From Calidifontibacillus oryziterrae (GTDB lineage Bacteria; Bacillota; Bacilli; Bacillales; Bacillaceae_J): a DNA stretch of 64,000 nucleotides. Shown piece by piece: positions 37,685 to 47,202 of the stretch. Location: assembly GCF_000331575.1 (NCBI RefSeq), contig NZ_ANOK01000003.1:490365-554364 (forward strand), read 5' to 3'. Both the position numbers and the translations under genes were made by a program. Numbering within the stretch: the stretch's first letter is position 1; the number at the start of each line of letters is the position of its first letter. The notes under the pieces were generated by a model, which did no database searches, had not been told where the DNA came from, and worked only from the letters and a program-made list of their open reading frames with translations.

Positions 37685-37777
37685 GGGAAACATAATACGT
37701 ACTGTCTCAATAATATATCATTTGGTGGGGATTCACATCTCAACTAGGCTTCTAAGCTAGTAAATACACTAGAAGTA

Positions 37778-37824
37778 CCAATTAAGGGGAAACCTTATGC
37801 GTTCATTATTTTCCCCTTAATTGG
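37778..37824. repeat. large perfect inverted repeat
   Basis: A 15-bp perfect stem CCAATTAAGGGGAAA (37778-37792) / TTTCCCCTTAATTGG (37810-37824) with a 17-base loop. The first arm shares CCAATTA with the 15-bp repeat upstream. No T run follows, so it is not a typical terminator. It lies in the 417-base gap inside the operon. Confidence 0.75.
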
Positions 37825-38019
37825 ACTATAGTCTAGTAATCTTGAACACTTGATGTAGAAATAACAGTCGAGAGTATTGGGCGCCTATGATGTTTTCGTA
37901 ATCCATCATGACTTTTATGATACGAGTGGTCTTGGCTATTTTAAAAAGCAAACAGCTACACTAGTTTCATTTCATAGAAGTAAAGATTGTTCCATTGGGA
38001 AAGAAATGGGGGAATATCT

Positions 38020-39378
38020 TTGTTTTCAAAAATATTAGTTTCAAATCGAGGAGAAATAGCGTGTCGTGTCATTCGAACTTGCAAGAAAATGGGCATAAAA
38101 ACTGTTGCCGTTTATTCAGAGGCTGACGCAGACGCTCCACATGTAAAAATGGCAGATGAAAGCTACTGTATTGGTAAACCACGGGTTCATGAGAGTTATT
38201 TGCAAATGGAACAAATAATCAATACAGCTAAACAAGCTGGAGCAGAAGCGATCCATCCTGGCTATGGTCTTTTGAGTGAGAATCATGAGTTTGCAAGAAA
38301 ATGTACGGAAGCAGGTATTACTTTTGTTGGTCCAACAGCAAATGTCATTGAAAATATGGGAAGTAAGGTTGCTGCCAGAATCAAAATGATTGAAGCAGGA
38401 GTACCTGTTGTTCCTGGAACCGAACAAGCGTTAGCTGATATGTCTGAAGCTATTCAAGTTGCTGAGAAAATGGGCTATCCAGTCATGCTTAAAGCAAGCG
38501 CAGGTGGTGGCGGTATTGGCATGCAAATTGTTCAAAATCAAGTAGAATTAACAAAAGCATTTGAAGGAAATCAAAAGCGAGCACAAATGTTTTTTGGGAA
38601 TGGAGATATGTATATTGAAAAATATATAGAGAATCCGCGTCATATCGAAATCCAATTATTAGCTGATCGTTATGGCAATACCGTTTATTTATGGGAACGT
38701 GATTGTTCTGTACAACGGCGTCATCAAAAGGTTGTTGAGGAAGCGCCATCACCATTTATAGATATAGAAACACGCATGAAAATGGGTGAGGTAGCAGTGA
38801 AAGCTGCCCAAGCAATTGGCTATGAAAATGCGGGAACGATCGAGTTTTTAATCGATGAACAAAAGAATTTTTACTTTTTAGAAATGAATACGAGATTGCA
38901 GGTCGAGCACCCTGTAACGGAAGAAATAACAGGGCTAGATCTTGTCGAGGAACAAATACGAATTGCAGCAGGTGAAGCATTACGTTGGGTTCAAGAGGAT
39001 ATTAATCCTGCCGGACATGCAATTGAGGTTCGTATTTATGCTGAGGACCCGACTACATTTTTTCCATCACCAGGAACGATCACAAATCTTGATCTTCCAA
39101 ATGGAGAAGGGCTTCGTCATGAATTAGCTGTTCATGGTTCGTCTACTGTTACACCGTTCTATGATCCAATGATTGCAAAATTAATTTCGACTGGTGCTAC
39201 TCGTAAAGAAGCGATCGATAGATTACTAGCTGCATTAGACCAATACAACATAGAAGGGATCAAAACGAACATACCGATGTTAAAGCAAGTTGTGTCCCAC
39301 GAAGCATTTATAAATGGTGAAGCAACAACACAATTTGTAGAGCAGTACATTCATGTTAAAACGACTAAATCAAAATAA
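38020..39378 (+). CDS. biotin carboxylase subunit of an acyl-CoA carboxylase
   Basis: Biotin carboxylase of 452 residues, AccC type: VSNRGEIACRVIRTCK, the ATP-grasp segment KASAGGGGIGM, the ERDCSVQRRHQK motif, and EMNTRLQVEHPVTE. It carboxylates biotin on the small carrier encoded next. With the carboxyltransferase at 42044 it should form methylcrotonyl-CoA (or another acyl-CoA) carboxylase, corresponding to yngH. TTG at 38020 follows ATGGGGGAAT; the longer frame lacks a site. It is not the fatty-acid AccC by context. Confidence 0.9.
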   Translation: MFSKILVSNRGEIACRVIRTCKKMGIKTVAVYSEADADAPHVKMADESYCIGKPRVHESYLQMEQIINTAKQAGAEAIHPGYGLLSENHEFARKCTEAGITFVGPTANVIENMGSKVAARIKMIEAGVPVVPGTEQALADMSEAIQVAEKMGYPVMLKASAGGGGIGMQIVQNQVELTKAFEGNQKRAQMFFGNGDMYIEKYIENPRHIEIQLLADRYGNTVYLWERDCSVQRRHQKVVEEAPSPFIDIETRMKMGEVAVKAAQAIGYENAGTIEFLIDEQKNFYFLEMNTRLQVEHPVTEEITGLDLVEEQIRIAAGEALRWVQEDINPAGHAIEVRIYAEDPTTFFPSPGTITNLDLPNGEGLRHELAVHGSSTVTPFYDPMIAKLISTGATRKEAIDRLLAALDQYNIEGIKTNIPMLKQVVSHEAFINGEATTQFVEQYIHVKTTKSK

Positions 39379-39530
39379 AAGTTATGATAGATATAGATTT
39401 TTGGCACCTTTTTAAAATACGACCAATGGAAAAATAGTTCAAATCAACACATTTCGCCAAAATCTGTATGATTATTGTGATATTAAGGAAATAGCATATA
39501 TAAAAATTCGTAATAGAGGAGGTATTTATA

Positions 39531-39743
39531 ATGGCAATGATTACTGCAAGTATGGCAGGTAACGTATGGAAGGTACTAGTTAAAGAAGGGGATTCAGTTT
39601 CAGAGGGACAGGATGTTGTAATTTTAGAATCTATGAAAATGGAAATACCTATTGCAGCAGAAGTAAGTGGAACTGTTAAATTAGTAAAAATTAGCGAAGG
39701 TGACTTTGTTAACGAAGATGAAGAACTACTAGTTATTGAGTAG
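39531..39743 (+). CDS. biotin/lipoyl carrier protein
   Basis: A 70-residue biotinyl domain with the attachment motif ESMKMEIP; the lysine between the two Mets would carry biotin. It is the mobile carrier between the biotin carboxylase upstream and the carboxyltransferase at 42044, like yngHB of Bacillus subtilis. GGAGG stands upstream of the ATG. Confidence 0.92.
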   Translation: MAMITASMAGNVWKVLVKEGDSVSEGQDVVILESMKMEIPIAAEVSGTVKLVKISEGDFVNEDEELLVIE

Positions 39744-39931
39744 CAGGGTGGGACGTTATTGTCCCCATATGCACTACTTTAGGTAGTGAGTGGGACGTTT
39801 AGGGTATCCATTGCATAATAGTTAGAAGTGGGATACGACGCAACTGTCTCTTTATCGCTATTAGTAAAGGGGTGGGACGATCTAAACCCCTTTACATATT
39901 TTTTATAGGAAATAGGAAAGGATGGTCAAAA

Positions 39932-40849
39932 ATGAACCTTCCAAACTCCGTGATTATTAAAGAGGTGGGCCCAAGGGACGGGCTTCAAAATGAACAAGCG
40001 TTTATAAAAACAGAGGATAAAATTAAGTGGATTAATATGCTTTCAAATACTGGGTTGTCCTACATTGAAATATCATCATTTGTCCATCCGAAATGGATAC
40101 CGCAGCTAGCAGATGCTCTCCAGGTTGCAAAAGAAATTACGCGTAATGACAAGGTTACATATGCTGCGTTAGTACCGAACGAGCGCGGCTTACAAGGAGC
40201 ACTTGAGGCCCATATAGACGAAATTGCTGTGTTTATGTCTGCTAGTGAATCACATAATCGAAGCAATATAAACAAGTCAATTGACGAAACATATCCGGTT
40301 CTTAAACCCGTTATTCAAGGGGCATTAGAAGCAGGCAGGACGGTACGGGGATATGTTTCCACCGTATTTGGCTGTCCTTATGAGGGTGATGTTGCAAAGG
40401 AGTCAGTTTTGTCAGTTGCTGATAAGCTATTTGAGCTTGGGATTAGTGAATTGTCACTTGGGGATACGATTGGTGTAGCAAATCCAAAACAAGTTGAGGA
40501 CATTTTGAGTGATGTTGAGCGCCATTTTCCAAAAGAAAAAATCGCTCTACATTTTCATGATACAAGAGGGACAGCACTTGCGAATACTTTAGTTGCATTA
40601 AATATGGGGTATTCGCGGTTTGATAGTTCACTAGGCGGACTTGGCGGTTGCCCATATGCACCAGGGGCATCTGGGAATCTTGCGACAGATGATCTTCATT
40701 ATATGCTAGATAAAATGGGAATTTCAACGGGAATTGACCGAACTACGTTATTAAAAGCTGCACAGTTCATCGAAGAAAAAGTAGGGAAGAAGCTCCCAAG
40801 TCATTCTATGCAAGCGGAAAGATCATCATGTTCAAACCACAAAGCATAG
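39932..40849 (+). CDS. hydroxymethylglutaryl-CoA lyase
   Basis: HMG-CoA lyase of 305 residues: VGPRDGLQNEQ (catalytic Asp and Arg), the loop VSTVFGCPYEGDV, HFHDTRGTALAN, and the signature GLGGCPYAPGASGN with the essential Cys. It splits HMG-CoA to acetoacetate and acetyl-CoA, the last step of leucine catabolism (mvaB/yngG type). ATG at 39932 follows AAAGGATGG. Confidence 0.93.
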   Translation: MNLPNSVIIKEVGPRDGLQNEQAFIKTEDKIKWINMLSNTGLSYIEISSFVHPKWIPQLADALQVAKEITRNDKVTYAALVPNERGLQGALEAHIDEIAVFMSASESHNRSNINKSIDETYPVLKPVIQGALEAGRTVRGYVSTVFGCPYEGDVAKESVLSVADKLFELGISELSLGDTIGVANPKQVEDILSDVERHFPKEKIALHFHDTRGTALANTLVALNMGYSRFDSSLGGLGGCPYAPGASGNLATDDLHYMLDKMGISTGIDRTTLLKAAQFIEEKVGKKLPSHSMQAERSSCSNHKA

Positions 40850-40918
40850 TAGACTCGTGAAATCTAGTAGATTCAAAATTAATTATGAACTCTTAAAATT
40901 TTTGCAAAGTCAATAAAT

Positions 40919-41190
40919 CAACAAATTGAAGAATCGAATAGTCCTATATCAACAAATTGAAGAATCGAATAGTCCTATATCAACAAATTGAAGAATCGAA
41001 TATAGATACTGTCCTATATCAACAATTTATGAATTTAAAATTGATCATGTCATATTTGAGCAATTGAAAATTGAAGTATCGAATATTGATAATGTCGCAT
41101 TTGAACAAATTGATAAATCTATTATTGATAATGTCGTATTTGAAAAAATTGATAAATCTATTATTGATAATGTCGTATTTGAACAATATG
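40919..41190. repeat. 31-bp and 39-bp tandem repeats
   Basis: Three near-perfect 31-bp units start at 40919, 40950 and 40981 (CAACAAATTGAAGAATCGAA core). After a diverged stretch come related units of about 39 bp with TTGATAATGTCGTATTTGAA. These fill the 380-base gap between the HMG-CoA lyase and enoyl-CoA hydratase genes. No coding signal seen. Confidence 0.85.
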
Positions 41191-41230
41191 AGGAATAGAA
41201 AAAAATAAAAATACAGAAGGGGAGAATTTT

Positions 41231-42010
41231 ATGTCTGAAACTGTATTGCTAGATGTGAACAATGGTATAGCTACATTGACATTGAATCGCCCAGAAGCAG
41301 CCAATGCTTTTTCAAGAAAAATGCTTTTTGAAATGCAAGAAGCGTTAGCAAAGATAAAATTTGATCAGCTGGTGCGCTGCGTTATTATTACGGGAGCCGG
41401 AGATAAGGTATTTTGTGCTGGAGCTGATTTAAAAGAGCGAAGAACGATGTCAGAACTTGAAGTGAAACAAACGGTTTCGCTTATTAGAGAAGTGATAAAT
41501 GAAGTAGAACGACTTCCGATGCCGGTTATTGCTGCGATTAACGGTGCCGCTTTTGGTGGTGGCTTAGAGCTTGCATTAGCCTGTGATATTCGGATAGCAA
41601 GTCAATCCGCGCAAGTGGGCTTAACTGAAACGTCACTTGCTATTATTCCTGGTGCCGGCGGAACCCAACGATTGCCACGACTTATTGGAATTGGAAAAGC
41701 AAAAGAACTTATTTATACAGCAAGAAGAGTGGCTGCTTTTGAAGCGAAGGAGCTTGGAATTGTTGAGCATATTGTACCAAGTGAGGAATTAATAACAAAG
41801 GTTAATGAAATTGCAAATACAATTATACAAAATGGTCCAATCGCCATTTCTCAAGCAAAACTTGCGATCAACCGTGGAATCGAGGTTGATTTGCAAACAG
41901 GCTTACAAATTGAACAAATGGCATATGCAATAACGATTCCGACTAAGGATCGCCTTGAAGGCTTAACAGCTTTTAAGGAAAAAAGAAAACCAGATTATAA
42001 AGGGGAATGA
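41231..42010 (+). CDS. enoyl-CoA hydratase, probable methylglutaconyl-CoA hydratase
   Basis: Crotonase-family hydratase of 259 residues. The oxyanion-hole segments are CAGADLKERRTM and AAINGAAFGGGLELALACD, followed by the catalytic region LTETSLAIIPGAGGTQRLPR. In this operon the expected substrate is 3-methylglutaconyl-CoA (yngF position). AGGGGAG precedes the ATG. The next gene follows within a few tens of bases. Confidence 0.9.
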   Translation: MSETVLLDVNNGIATLTLNRPEAANAFSRKMLFEMQEALAKIKFDQLVRCVIITGAGDKVFCAGADLKERRTMSELEVKQTVSLIREVINEVERLPMPVIAAINGAAFGGGLELALACDIRIASQSAQVGLTETSLAIIPGAGGTQRLPRLIGIGKAKELIYTARRVAAFEAKELGIVEHIVPSEELITKVNEIANTIIQNGPIAISQAKLAINRGIEVDLQTGLQIEQMAYAITIPTKDRLEGLTAFKEKRKPDYKGE

Positions 42011-42043
42011 TCAATGAACATAACTAAAAAGGAGGATAAGCAA

Positions 42044-43573
42044 ATGGCTAGTTCAACCGAGTTGCAGCAACGAATTGAAAAAATCAAAGCCGGAGGAGCT
42101 GAGAGCTATCACGAAAAAAATGCGGAAAAAGGCAAGCTATTCGTTCGTAATCGTTTAGAGCTTTTATTTGACGAAGGCATGGAAGTAGAAGATGCTTTTT
42201 TCGCAAATTGCTTAGAGGACGGACTACCGGCTGATGGTGTCGTGACTGGTATTGGGAAAATAAACGGGAAGACAGTTTGTGTAATGGCTAACGATTCAAC
42301 AGTGAAAGCAGGTTCGTGGGGCTCGCGTACCGTTGAGAAAATAATACGTATTCAAGAAACAGCTGAAAAACTTCAAGTACCAATGCTATATTTGGTTGAT
42401 TCAGCTGGCGCACGGATTACGGATCAAATTGAAATGTTCCCAGGGCGACGTGGCGCAGGTCGGATTTTTTATAATCAAGTAAAGCTCTCTGGGAAAGTAC
42501 CGCAAGTTTGCTTGTTGTTTGGACCTTCCGCAGCTGGTGGTGCTTATATTCCAGCGTTTTGTGATATTGTTGTGATGGTTGATGGCAATGCTTCGATGTA
42601 TTTAGGTTCGCCACGTATGGCGGAAATGGTCATTGGCGAAAAGGTAACATTAGAGGAAATGGGCGGGGCAAAAATGCATTGTTCCGTATCCGGTTGTGGG
42701 GATGTTCTTGTAAAAACAGAAGAAGAGGCAATTGCGTTTGCACGACGTTATTTATCATATTTTCCGCAAAGCTATAAGGAGAAGTCTGCTGTTGTGGAGT
42801 CTACCAACGCTAAAAAATTTGAAAAATCTATAGCTGAAATCATCCCAGAAAATCAAAACGCACCTTTTAATATGTATGATTTGATCGACCGTTTTGTTGA
42901 TGAAGATTCTTTTTGCGAAATTAAAAAGTTATTTGCACCTGAAATCATAACTGGCTTAGCAAGATTGAACGGGCAAGCAATCGGGATTATCGCAAATCAA
43001 CCACGCGTGAAAGGAGGCGTATTGTTCCATGATTCTGCCGATAAAGCCGCGAAATTTATCACCTTATGTGACGCTTATCATCTTCCTTTATTGTTCTTAG
43101 CTGACATCCCTGGCTTTATGATTGGTACGAAGGTGGAGCGAGCTGGCATTATCCGTCACGGTGCGAAAATGATTTCGGCGATGAGTGAAGCAACGGTTCC
43201 GAAAATTTCAGTTATTGTCCGTAAAGCATATGGCGCCGGTCTTTACGCAATGGCAGGCCCTGCCTTTGAACCAGATTGCTGTATAGCGTTCCCATCTGCG
43301 CAAATCGCGGTGATGGGTCCAGAGGCTGCTGTAAATGCTGTTTATGCCAATAAAATTGCTTCCCTTCCTGAAAATGAGCGGGCAGCATTCATTGAGCAAA
43401 AACGAAACGAGTACAGGGAGGATATCGATATATACCGCCTAGCTTCAGAGATGATTATTGATGGGATTATCGAACCAAACGAATTAAGAAAGGAATTAAT
43501 CAGTCGTTTTGATATGTATTCATCTAAATATCAGGTTTTTACGGAAAGGAAACATGGAGTATATCCTGTTTAG
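42044..43573 (+). CDS. acyl-CoA carboxylase carboxyltransferase subunit
   Basis: Carboxyltransferase beta-type subunit of 509 residues, moving the carboxyl group from biotin to an acyl-CoA, probably 3-methylcrotonyl-CoA (yngE position). Signatures: DSAGARITDQIEMFPGRRGAG, FGPSAAGGAYIPAF, and the C-terminal half with DIPGFMIGTKVERAG and KAYGAGLYAM. ATG at 42044 was chosen because AAAGGAGGA lies just before it, ten codons into a longer frame. A terminator follows. Confidence 0.92.
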   Translation: MASSTELQQRIEKIKAGGAESYHEKNAEKGKLFVRNRLELLFDEGMEVEDAFFANCLEDGLPADGVVTGIGKINGKTVCVMANDSTVKAGSWGSRTVEKIIRIQETAEKLQVPMLYLVDSAGARITDQIEMFPGRRGAGRIFYNQVKLSGKVPQVCLLFGPSAAGGAYIPAFCDIVVMVDGNASMYLGSPRMAEMVIGEKVTLEEMGGAKMHCSVSGCGDVLVKTEEEAIAFARRYLSYFPQSYKEKSAVVESTNAKKFEKSIAEIIPENQNAPFNMYDLIDRFVDEDSFCEIKKLFAPEIITGLARLNGQAIGIIANQPRVKGGVLFHDSADKAAKFITLCDAYHLPLLFLADIPGFMIGTKVERAGIIRHGAKMISAMSEATVPKISVIVRKAYGAGLYAMAGPAFEPDCCIAFPSAQIAVMGPEAAVNAVYANKIASLPENERAAFIEQKRNEYREDIDIYRLASEMIIDGIIEPNELRKELISRFDMYSSKYQVFTERKHGVYPV

Positions 43574-43602
43574 AAAGACTTATATTGGAATGGCATTTTG
43601 AG

Positions 43603-43640
43603 AACGGTAGATAGTAGGAAAATACTATCTACCGTTTTCG
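43603..43640 (+). terminator. terminator of the leucine-degradation operon
   Basis: A perfect 14-bp stem AACGGTAGATAGTA/TACTATCTACCGTT with a six-base loop, followed by TTCG. Confidence 0.85.
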
Positions 43641-43786
43641 AATTATGTATAAAAATAAAGTATATTTATCTAGTAAATAGTATAAAAATATATAAAACTT
43701 TCAATATATTGTATTTTTATAAGATTAATGGTAAAGTGAAATAGGGAGTAAGTTGTATATTTTTACAAAAAGGGGAGGAAATTCTA

Positions 43787-44821
43787 GTGGGAAAAGGTTT
43801 AATGTCTCATCAAATGAGAAAATGGGGTGGTTTGACTTTATTTGTGTTTTTGTTAACTACGTTATTTATTCTTGGTGGATGTTCAGGTCAAAAAGCCAGT
43901 ACTGTTACAAATGACAACAATACGACCAGTTCGCCACCTCAAAGTAATACCTCGGAAACAAATGAAAGCGCTTTCGAAAATAAAGAAGCATCGAGTATGT
44001 CTGATGTAGTGACTTATGAAACTCACGTGAAAGATTTAATTGCCAGCAATTGTTTAGCCTGTCATGGTAGTGATGCCCCAACAATGGATGAGTTTAGCAA
44101 GGATCCGGACAAATATTCCGCAATGATGAGGGGACCGCGTTATGATAGTTATGAAAATCTCCTAGTAGTTGTAAATGGTTCTGAAGCTGGAGCATTAATG
44201 AGAAGATTGGATGACGGTACAAATAAAGAGGATGGCCAGCCAGGTAATATGTATCAAAATCTTGGTGCTTCAGATGAAGAGAGGCAGAAAAATCTGGCGA
44301 TGCTTAAGCAATGGGTTGGTCATTGGACTTTAAAACATGCTGATGAATTAACAGATGAAGATCGAGCTAAATTTACTGTTTATAAAAATAATGAAGATGC
44401 CGAAGCACATGGAAGCGCTGCGCTAACTTCTGAAAATGTGACTTATGAAACTCACGTGAAAGATTTAATTGCCAGCAATTGTTTAGCCTGTCATGGTAGT
44501 GATGCCCCAACAATGGATGAGTTTAGCAAGGATCCGGACAAATATACCGCAATGATGAGGGGACCGCGTTATGATAGTTATGAAAATCTCCTAGTAGTTG
44601 TAAATGGTTCTGAAGCTGGAGCATTAATGAGAAGACTGGATGACGGTACAAATAAAGAGGACGGCCAGCCAGGTAATATGTATCAAAATCTTGGTGCTTC
44701 AGATGAAGAGAGGCAGAAAAATCTGGCGATGCTTAAGCAATGGGTAGGTCATTGGACTTTAAAACATGCTGATGAATTAACGGACGAAGACAGGGCAAAA
44801 TTTAATGTCCCTGAAAAATAA
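43787..44821 (+). CDS. lipoprotein with two near-identical c-type cytochrome domains
   Basis: Exported lipoprotein of 344 residues: signal peptide with lipobox LGGC (Cys about 32), a Ser/Thr/Asn-rich linker, then two haem-binding domains of about 120 residues. Each has one CLACH (CxxCH) motif and probably a downstream Met as axial ligand. The two domains are nearly identical in protein and DNA (429-base offset), a recent tandem duplication. It probably carries electrons on the outer face of the membrane. GTG at 43787 follows AGGGGAGG. No oxidase gene is nearby. Confidence 0.85.
   Translation: MGKGLMSHQMRKWGGLTLFVFLLTTLFILGGCSGQKASTVTNDNNTTSSPPQSNTSETNESAFENKEASSMSDVVTYETHVKDLIASNCLACHGSDAPTMDEFSKDPDKYSAMMRGPRYDSYENLLVVVNGSEAGALMRRLDDGTNKEDGQPGNMYQNLGASDEERQKNLAMLKQWVGHWTLKHADELTDEDRAKFTVYKNNEDAEAHGSAALTSENVTYETHVKDLIASNCLACHGSDAPTMDEFSKDPDKYTAMMRGPRYDSYENLLVVVNGSEAGALMRRLDDGTNKEDGQPGNMYQNLGASDEERQKNLAMLKQWVGHWTLKHADELTDEDRAKFNVPEK
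44009..44796 (+). repeat. tandem duplication inside the cytochrome gene
   Basis: Two copies of about 360 bp (starting at 44009 and 44438) differ by only a handful of mostly silent bases, for example AAATATTCC versus AAATATACC. The in-frame spacing is 143 codons. Confidence 0.9.
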
Positions 44822-44893
44822 TTCGTCAAAATTCGTGAATTAGAAATCATGAAAGATTTAAATGAATGTGATACAAATATTTGAAAGAACGAA

Positions 44894-44921
44894 AAGGAGT
44901 CGGGTTATTCCGACTCCTTTC
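44894..44921. terminator. terminator between the cytochrome and acyl-CoA synthetase genes
   Basis: AAAGGAGTCGG/CCGACTCCTTT, an 11-bp perfect stem with a six-base loop, lies between convergent genes and is usable in both directions. Confidence 0.85.
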
Positions 44922-44929
44922 AAAAATTT

Positions 44930-46915
44930 CTATATATCTTTTAAGATTTTATCATTTAAAAATTTTTTCCCAAGATCGCGGATCGCTTCAACTGTATGCG
45001 GATTTTCTAGTGATGATAAATCACCAGCATCTTTGTTTAAAAAGCCAGCTTTCATGGCTCGTCGCATTACTTTTGCATTCCTTGTTTTCGGTAAGTCATC
45101 AACGAAGAAAATTTCCTTTGGCTTTAAGGCTTTTCCTATTTTTTCGGCAACTAAATCCATGGCTTCCTGTTTGACTTTCTTCTTATCTACTTGATTGTCT
45201 TTTAACACAGCAAAGCATATGGCCACTTCACCTTTCACATCATCAGGGATACCAATTGTTCCAGCTTCAACAATGTTTTCGTGCTCAACTAAAATCGACT
45301 CCAGTTCAGCAGGCCCAAGCCGCTTTCCAGCAACATTTAAAATATCATCTGAGCGACCAGTAATCGTGAAAAACCCATCAGAGTCTTTAATTACCCAATC
45401 TCCATGCACCCATGTATCCGCCCACCGTGACCAATAGGAATTTTCATAGCGTTCCGGCTCGTTCCAAAAGCCATTTGTCATTCCTACCCATGGTTTTGTA
45501 ATCACGAGCTCGCCAACTTCATTAAGAACCGGATCTCCATTCTCGTTATATACATGGACAGACATACCTGGAATTGGTGAGTTAAACGTAATCGGACCAA
45601 TTGGCTTTACGAGAACATTACCTAAAATTCCGCCAGATATTTCTGTACCTCCAGAATAATTGAAAATAGGAATACGTTTACCGCCAACATGCTCAAACAA
45701 CCACATCCAGGGCTCTGGATTCCAAGGCTCTCCTGTAGAGCCGATGACACGGAGATTCGAAAGATCATGCTTTTTTGCCCAAGCTTCCCCATGCTTCATT
45801 AATGAACGGATTAGAGTAGGGGAAATGCCAAGATGGGTAACATGATGATTACTAGTCACTTCCCAAATTCGGTCAGGGTTTGGGAAATCCGGTGTTCCTT
45901 CAAACAAAACAATACTTGATCCGTTGATTAAACCACCAAACACGAGGAAAGGCCCCATCATCCAACCCATATCTGTATACCAAAATAGCGTATCGCCATT
46001 TTTTACATCCATTGCGATTCCGGCATCAAAAGCTGCTTTTATCGGAAAACCAGTATGTGTGTGTACAGCACCTTTTGGTTTTCCAGTTGTACCTGATGTA
46101 TAAAGGAGCATAAGCGGCTCGTCATGATCCATTTCCATAGTTATTAGTTCACTTTCTTGACTTGAACCTTTTTCGATAAGTTCGTCCCATGCAATATCTC
46201 GAACAGATTGCCATGGTATATCTATATTTAGTCTCCGGACAACTACTACTTTTTCAATTGATGAGGACAGACCAACTGCTCGGTCGGCTTCATCCTTCAT
46301 CAAAACTGTTTTCCCACGACGAAGATAACCATCAGCTGTAATAAGCATTTTTGCTTCAGCAGCATTTATTCGCGTTGCAACTGCATCAGCACCATAGCCA
46401 GAAAAGGCAGGAGAGAAGATTGCCCCAATTTTTGCAATTGCTAGCATTGCAATCATTGTTTCAGGAATCATAGGCATATAAATTGTAATGACATCACCTT
46501 TTTGAATACCTTCAGCAGCTAAACCCTTTGCAGCTTTGGTCACTGAATCATTTAATTGTTCAAATGTGTAACGAATAACTTTGCCATCATCACTTTCCCA
46601 AATCAATGCGGTATCGTTTTTAGTTGTTTCTGAAAGAGCCCATTTTTCAACCGCATTATAAACAACATTAAATTTACTGCCTTCGAACCATTTCGGCCAC
46701 TTAAGCCCATTCGCAAGGTTTAACGTTCGCTCATATGGTTTATACCATTTTAAATCTAGTGTTTTTGTAGCTTCATCCCAAAACCACTCAATATTATCGA
46801 TTGATTTTTCATAGAAATCTTCATATGTATGAAAACCTAGCTTTTTCATCCATTGATATAATCTCGTTGATTCAATGTAAGCTGTATTTGGAAACCAAAC
46901 CGCCTTATTAGACAT
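44930..46915 (-). CDS. acyl-CoA synthetase (acetyl/acetoacetyl-CoA synthetase-like)
   Basis: AMP-forming acyl-CoA ligase of 661 residues. Motifs: LLYTSGTTGKPKGAVHTH (AMP-binding), YTDMGWMMGP, FNYSGGTEISGG, and the C-terminal catalytic Lys region KTRNAKVMRRAMK. The N-terminal WFEGSKFNVVYNAVE segment places it with acetyl-CoA-synthetase relatives. Beside a leucine operon that releases acetoacetate, acetoacetate or acetate activation is plausible; the yng cluster of Bacillus subtilis also has a synthetase, yngI. It is transcribed against the operon. Substrate unproven. Confidence 0.85.
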   Translation of the reverse strand: MSNKAVWFPNTAYIESTRLYQWMKKLGFHTYEDFYEKSIDNIEWFWDEATKTLDLKWYKPYERTLNLANGLKWPKWFEGSKFNVVYNAVEKWALSETTKNDTALIWESDDGKVIRYTFEQLNDSVTKAAKGLAAEGIQKGDVITIYMPMIPETMIAMLAIAKIGAIFSPAFSGYGADAVATRINAAEAKMLITADGYLRRGKTVLMKDEADRAVGLSSSIEKVVVVRRLNIDIPWQSVRDIAWDELIEKGSSQESELITMEMDHDEPLMLLYTSGTTGKPKGAVHTHTGFPIKAAFDAGIAMDVKNGDTLFWYTDMGWMMGPFLVFGGLINGSSIVLFEGTPDFPNPDRIWEVTSNHHVTHLGISPTLIRSLMKHGEAWAKKHDLSNLRVIGSTGEPWNPEPWMWLFEHVGGKRIPIFNYSGGTEISGGILGNVLVKPIGPITFNSPIPGMSVHVYNENGDPVLNEVGELVITKPWVGMTNGFWNEPERYENSYWSRWADTWVHGDWVIKDSDGFFTITGRSDDILNVAGKRLGPAELESILVEHENIVEAGTIGIPDDVKGEVAICFAVLKDNQVDKKKVKQEAMDLVAEKIGKALKPKEIFFVDDLPKTRNAKVMRRAMKAGFLNKDAGDLSSLENPHTVEAIRDLGKKFLNDKILKDI

Positions 46916-47084
46916 ATAGTACCCCCAAAATAATTATAATATTATCAGAATATTCTTAACTATATAGTTATTTTACTACAAACCACTCAATTTAGAAAGT
47001 TATAAACACAAGAAACTGTAATAAAAGTATAAAAAAATAAAGACATTTGCGATGCGGTTTTTATCGCCACAATCCACAATAAAG

Positions 47085-47107
47085 AAAGAGTGCAGGAGCA
47101 CTCTTTT
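47085..47107 (+). terminator. orphan terminator-like hairpin
   Basis: AAAGAGTGC/GCACTCTTT with an AGGA loop and four Ts lies between two divergent genes, with no plus-strand gene in front of it. It could end a short RNA or be incidental. Confidence 0.4.
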
Positions 47108-47202
47108 AGAAGTTATATTTATATTTATGAGAGGAAATCGAATTTTTTATATTTAAAAGATAAAAATAGAATTAATGATGACAAAAAAATAAAGGAGATA
47201 TG

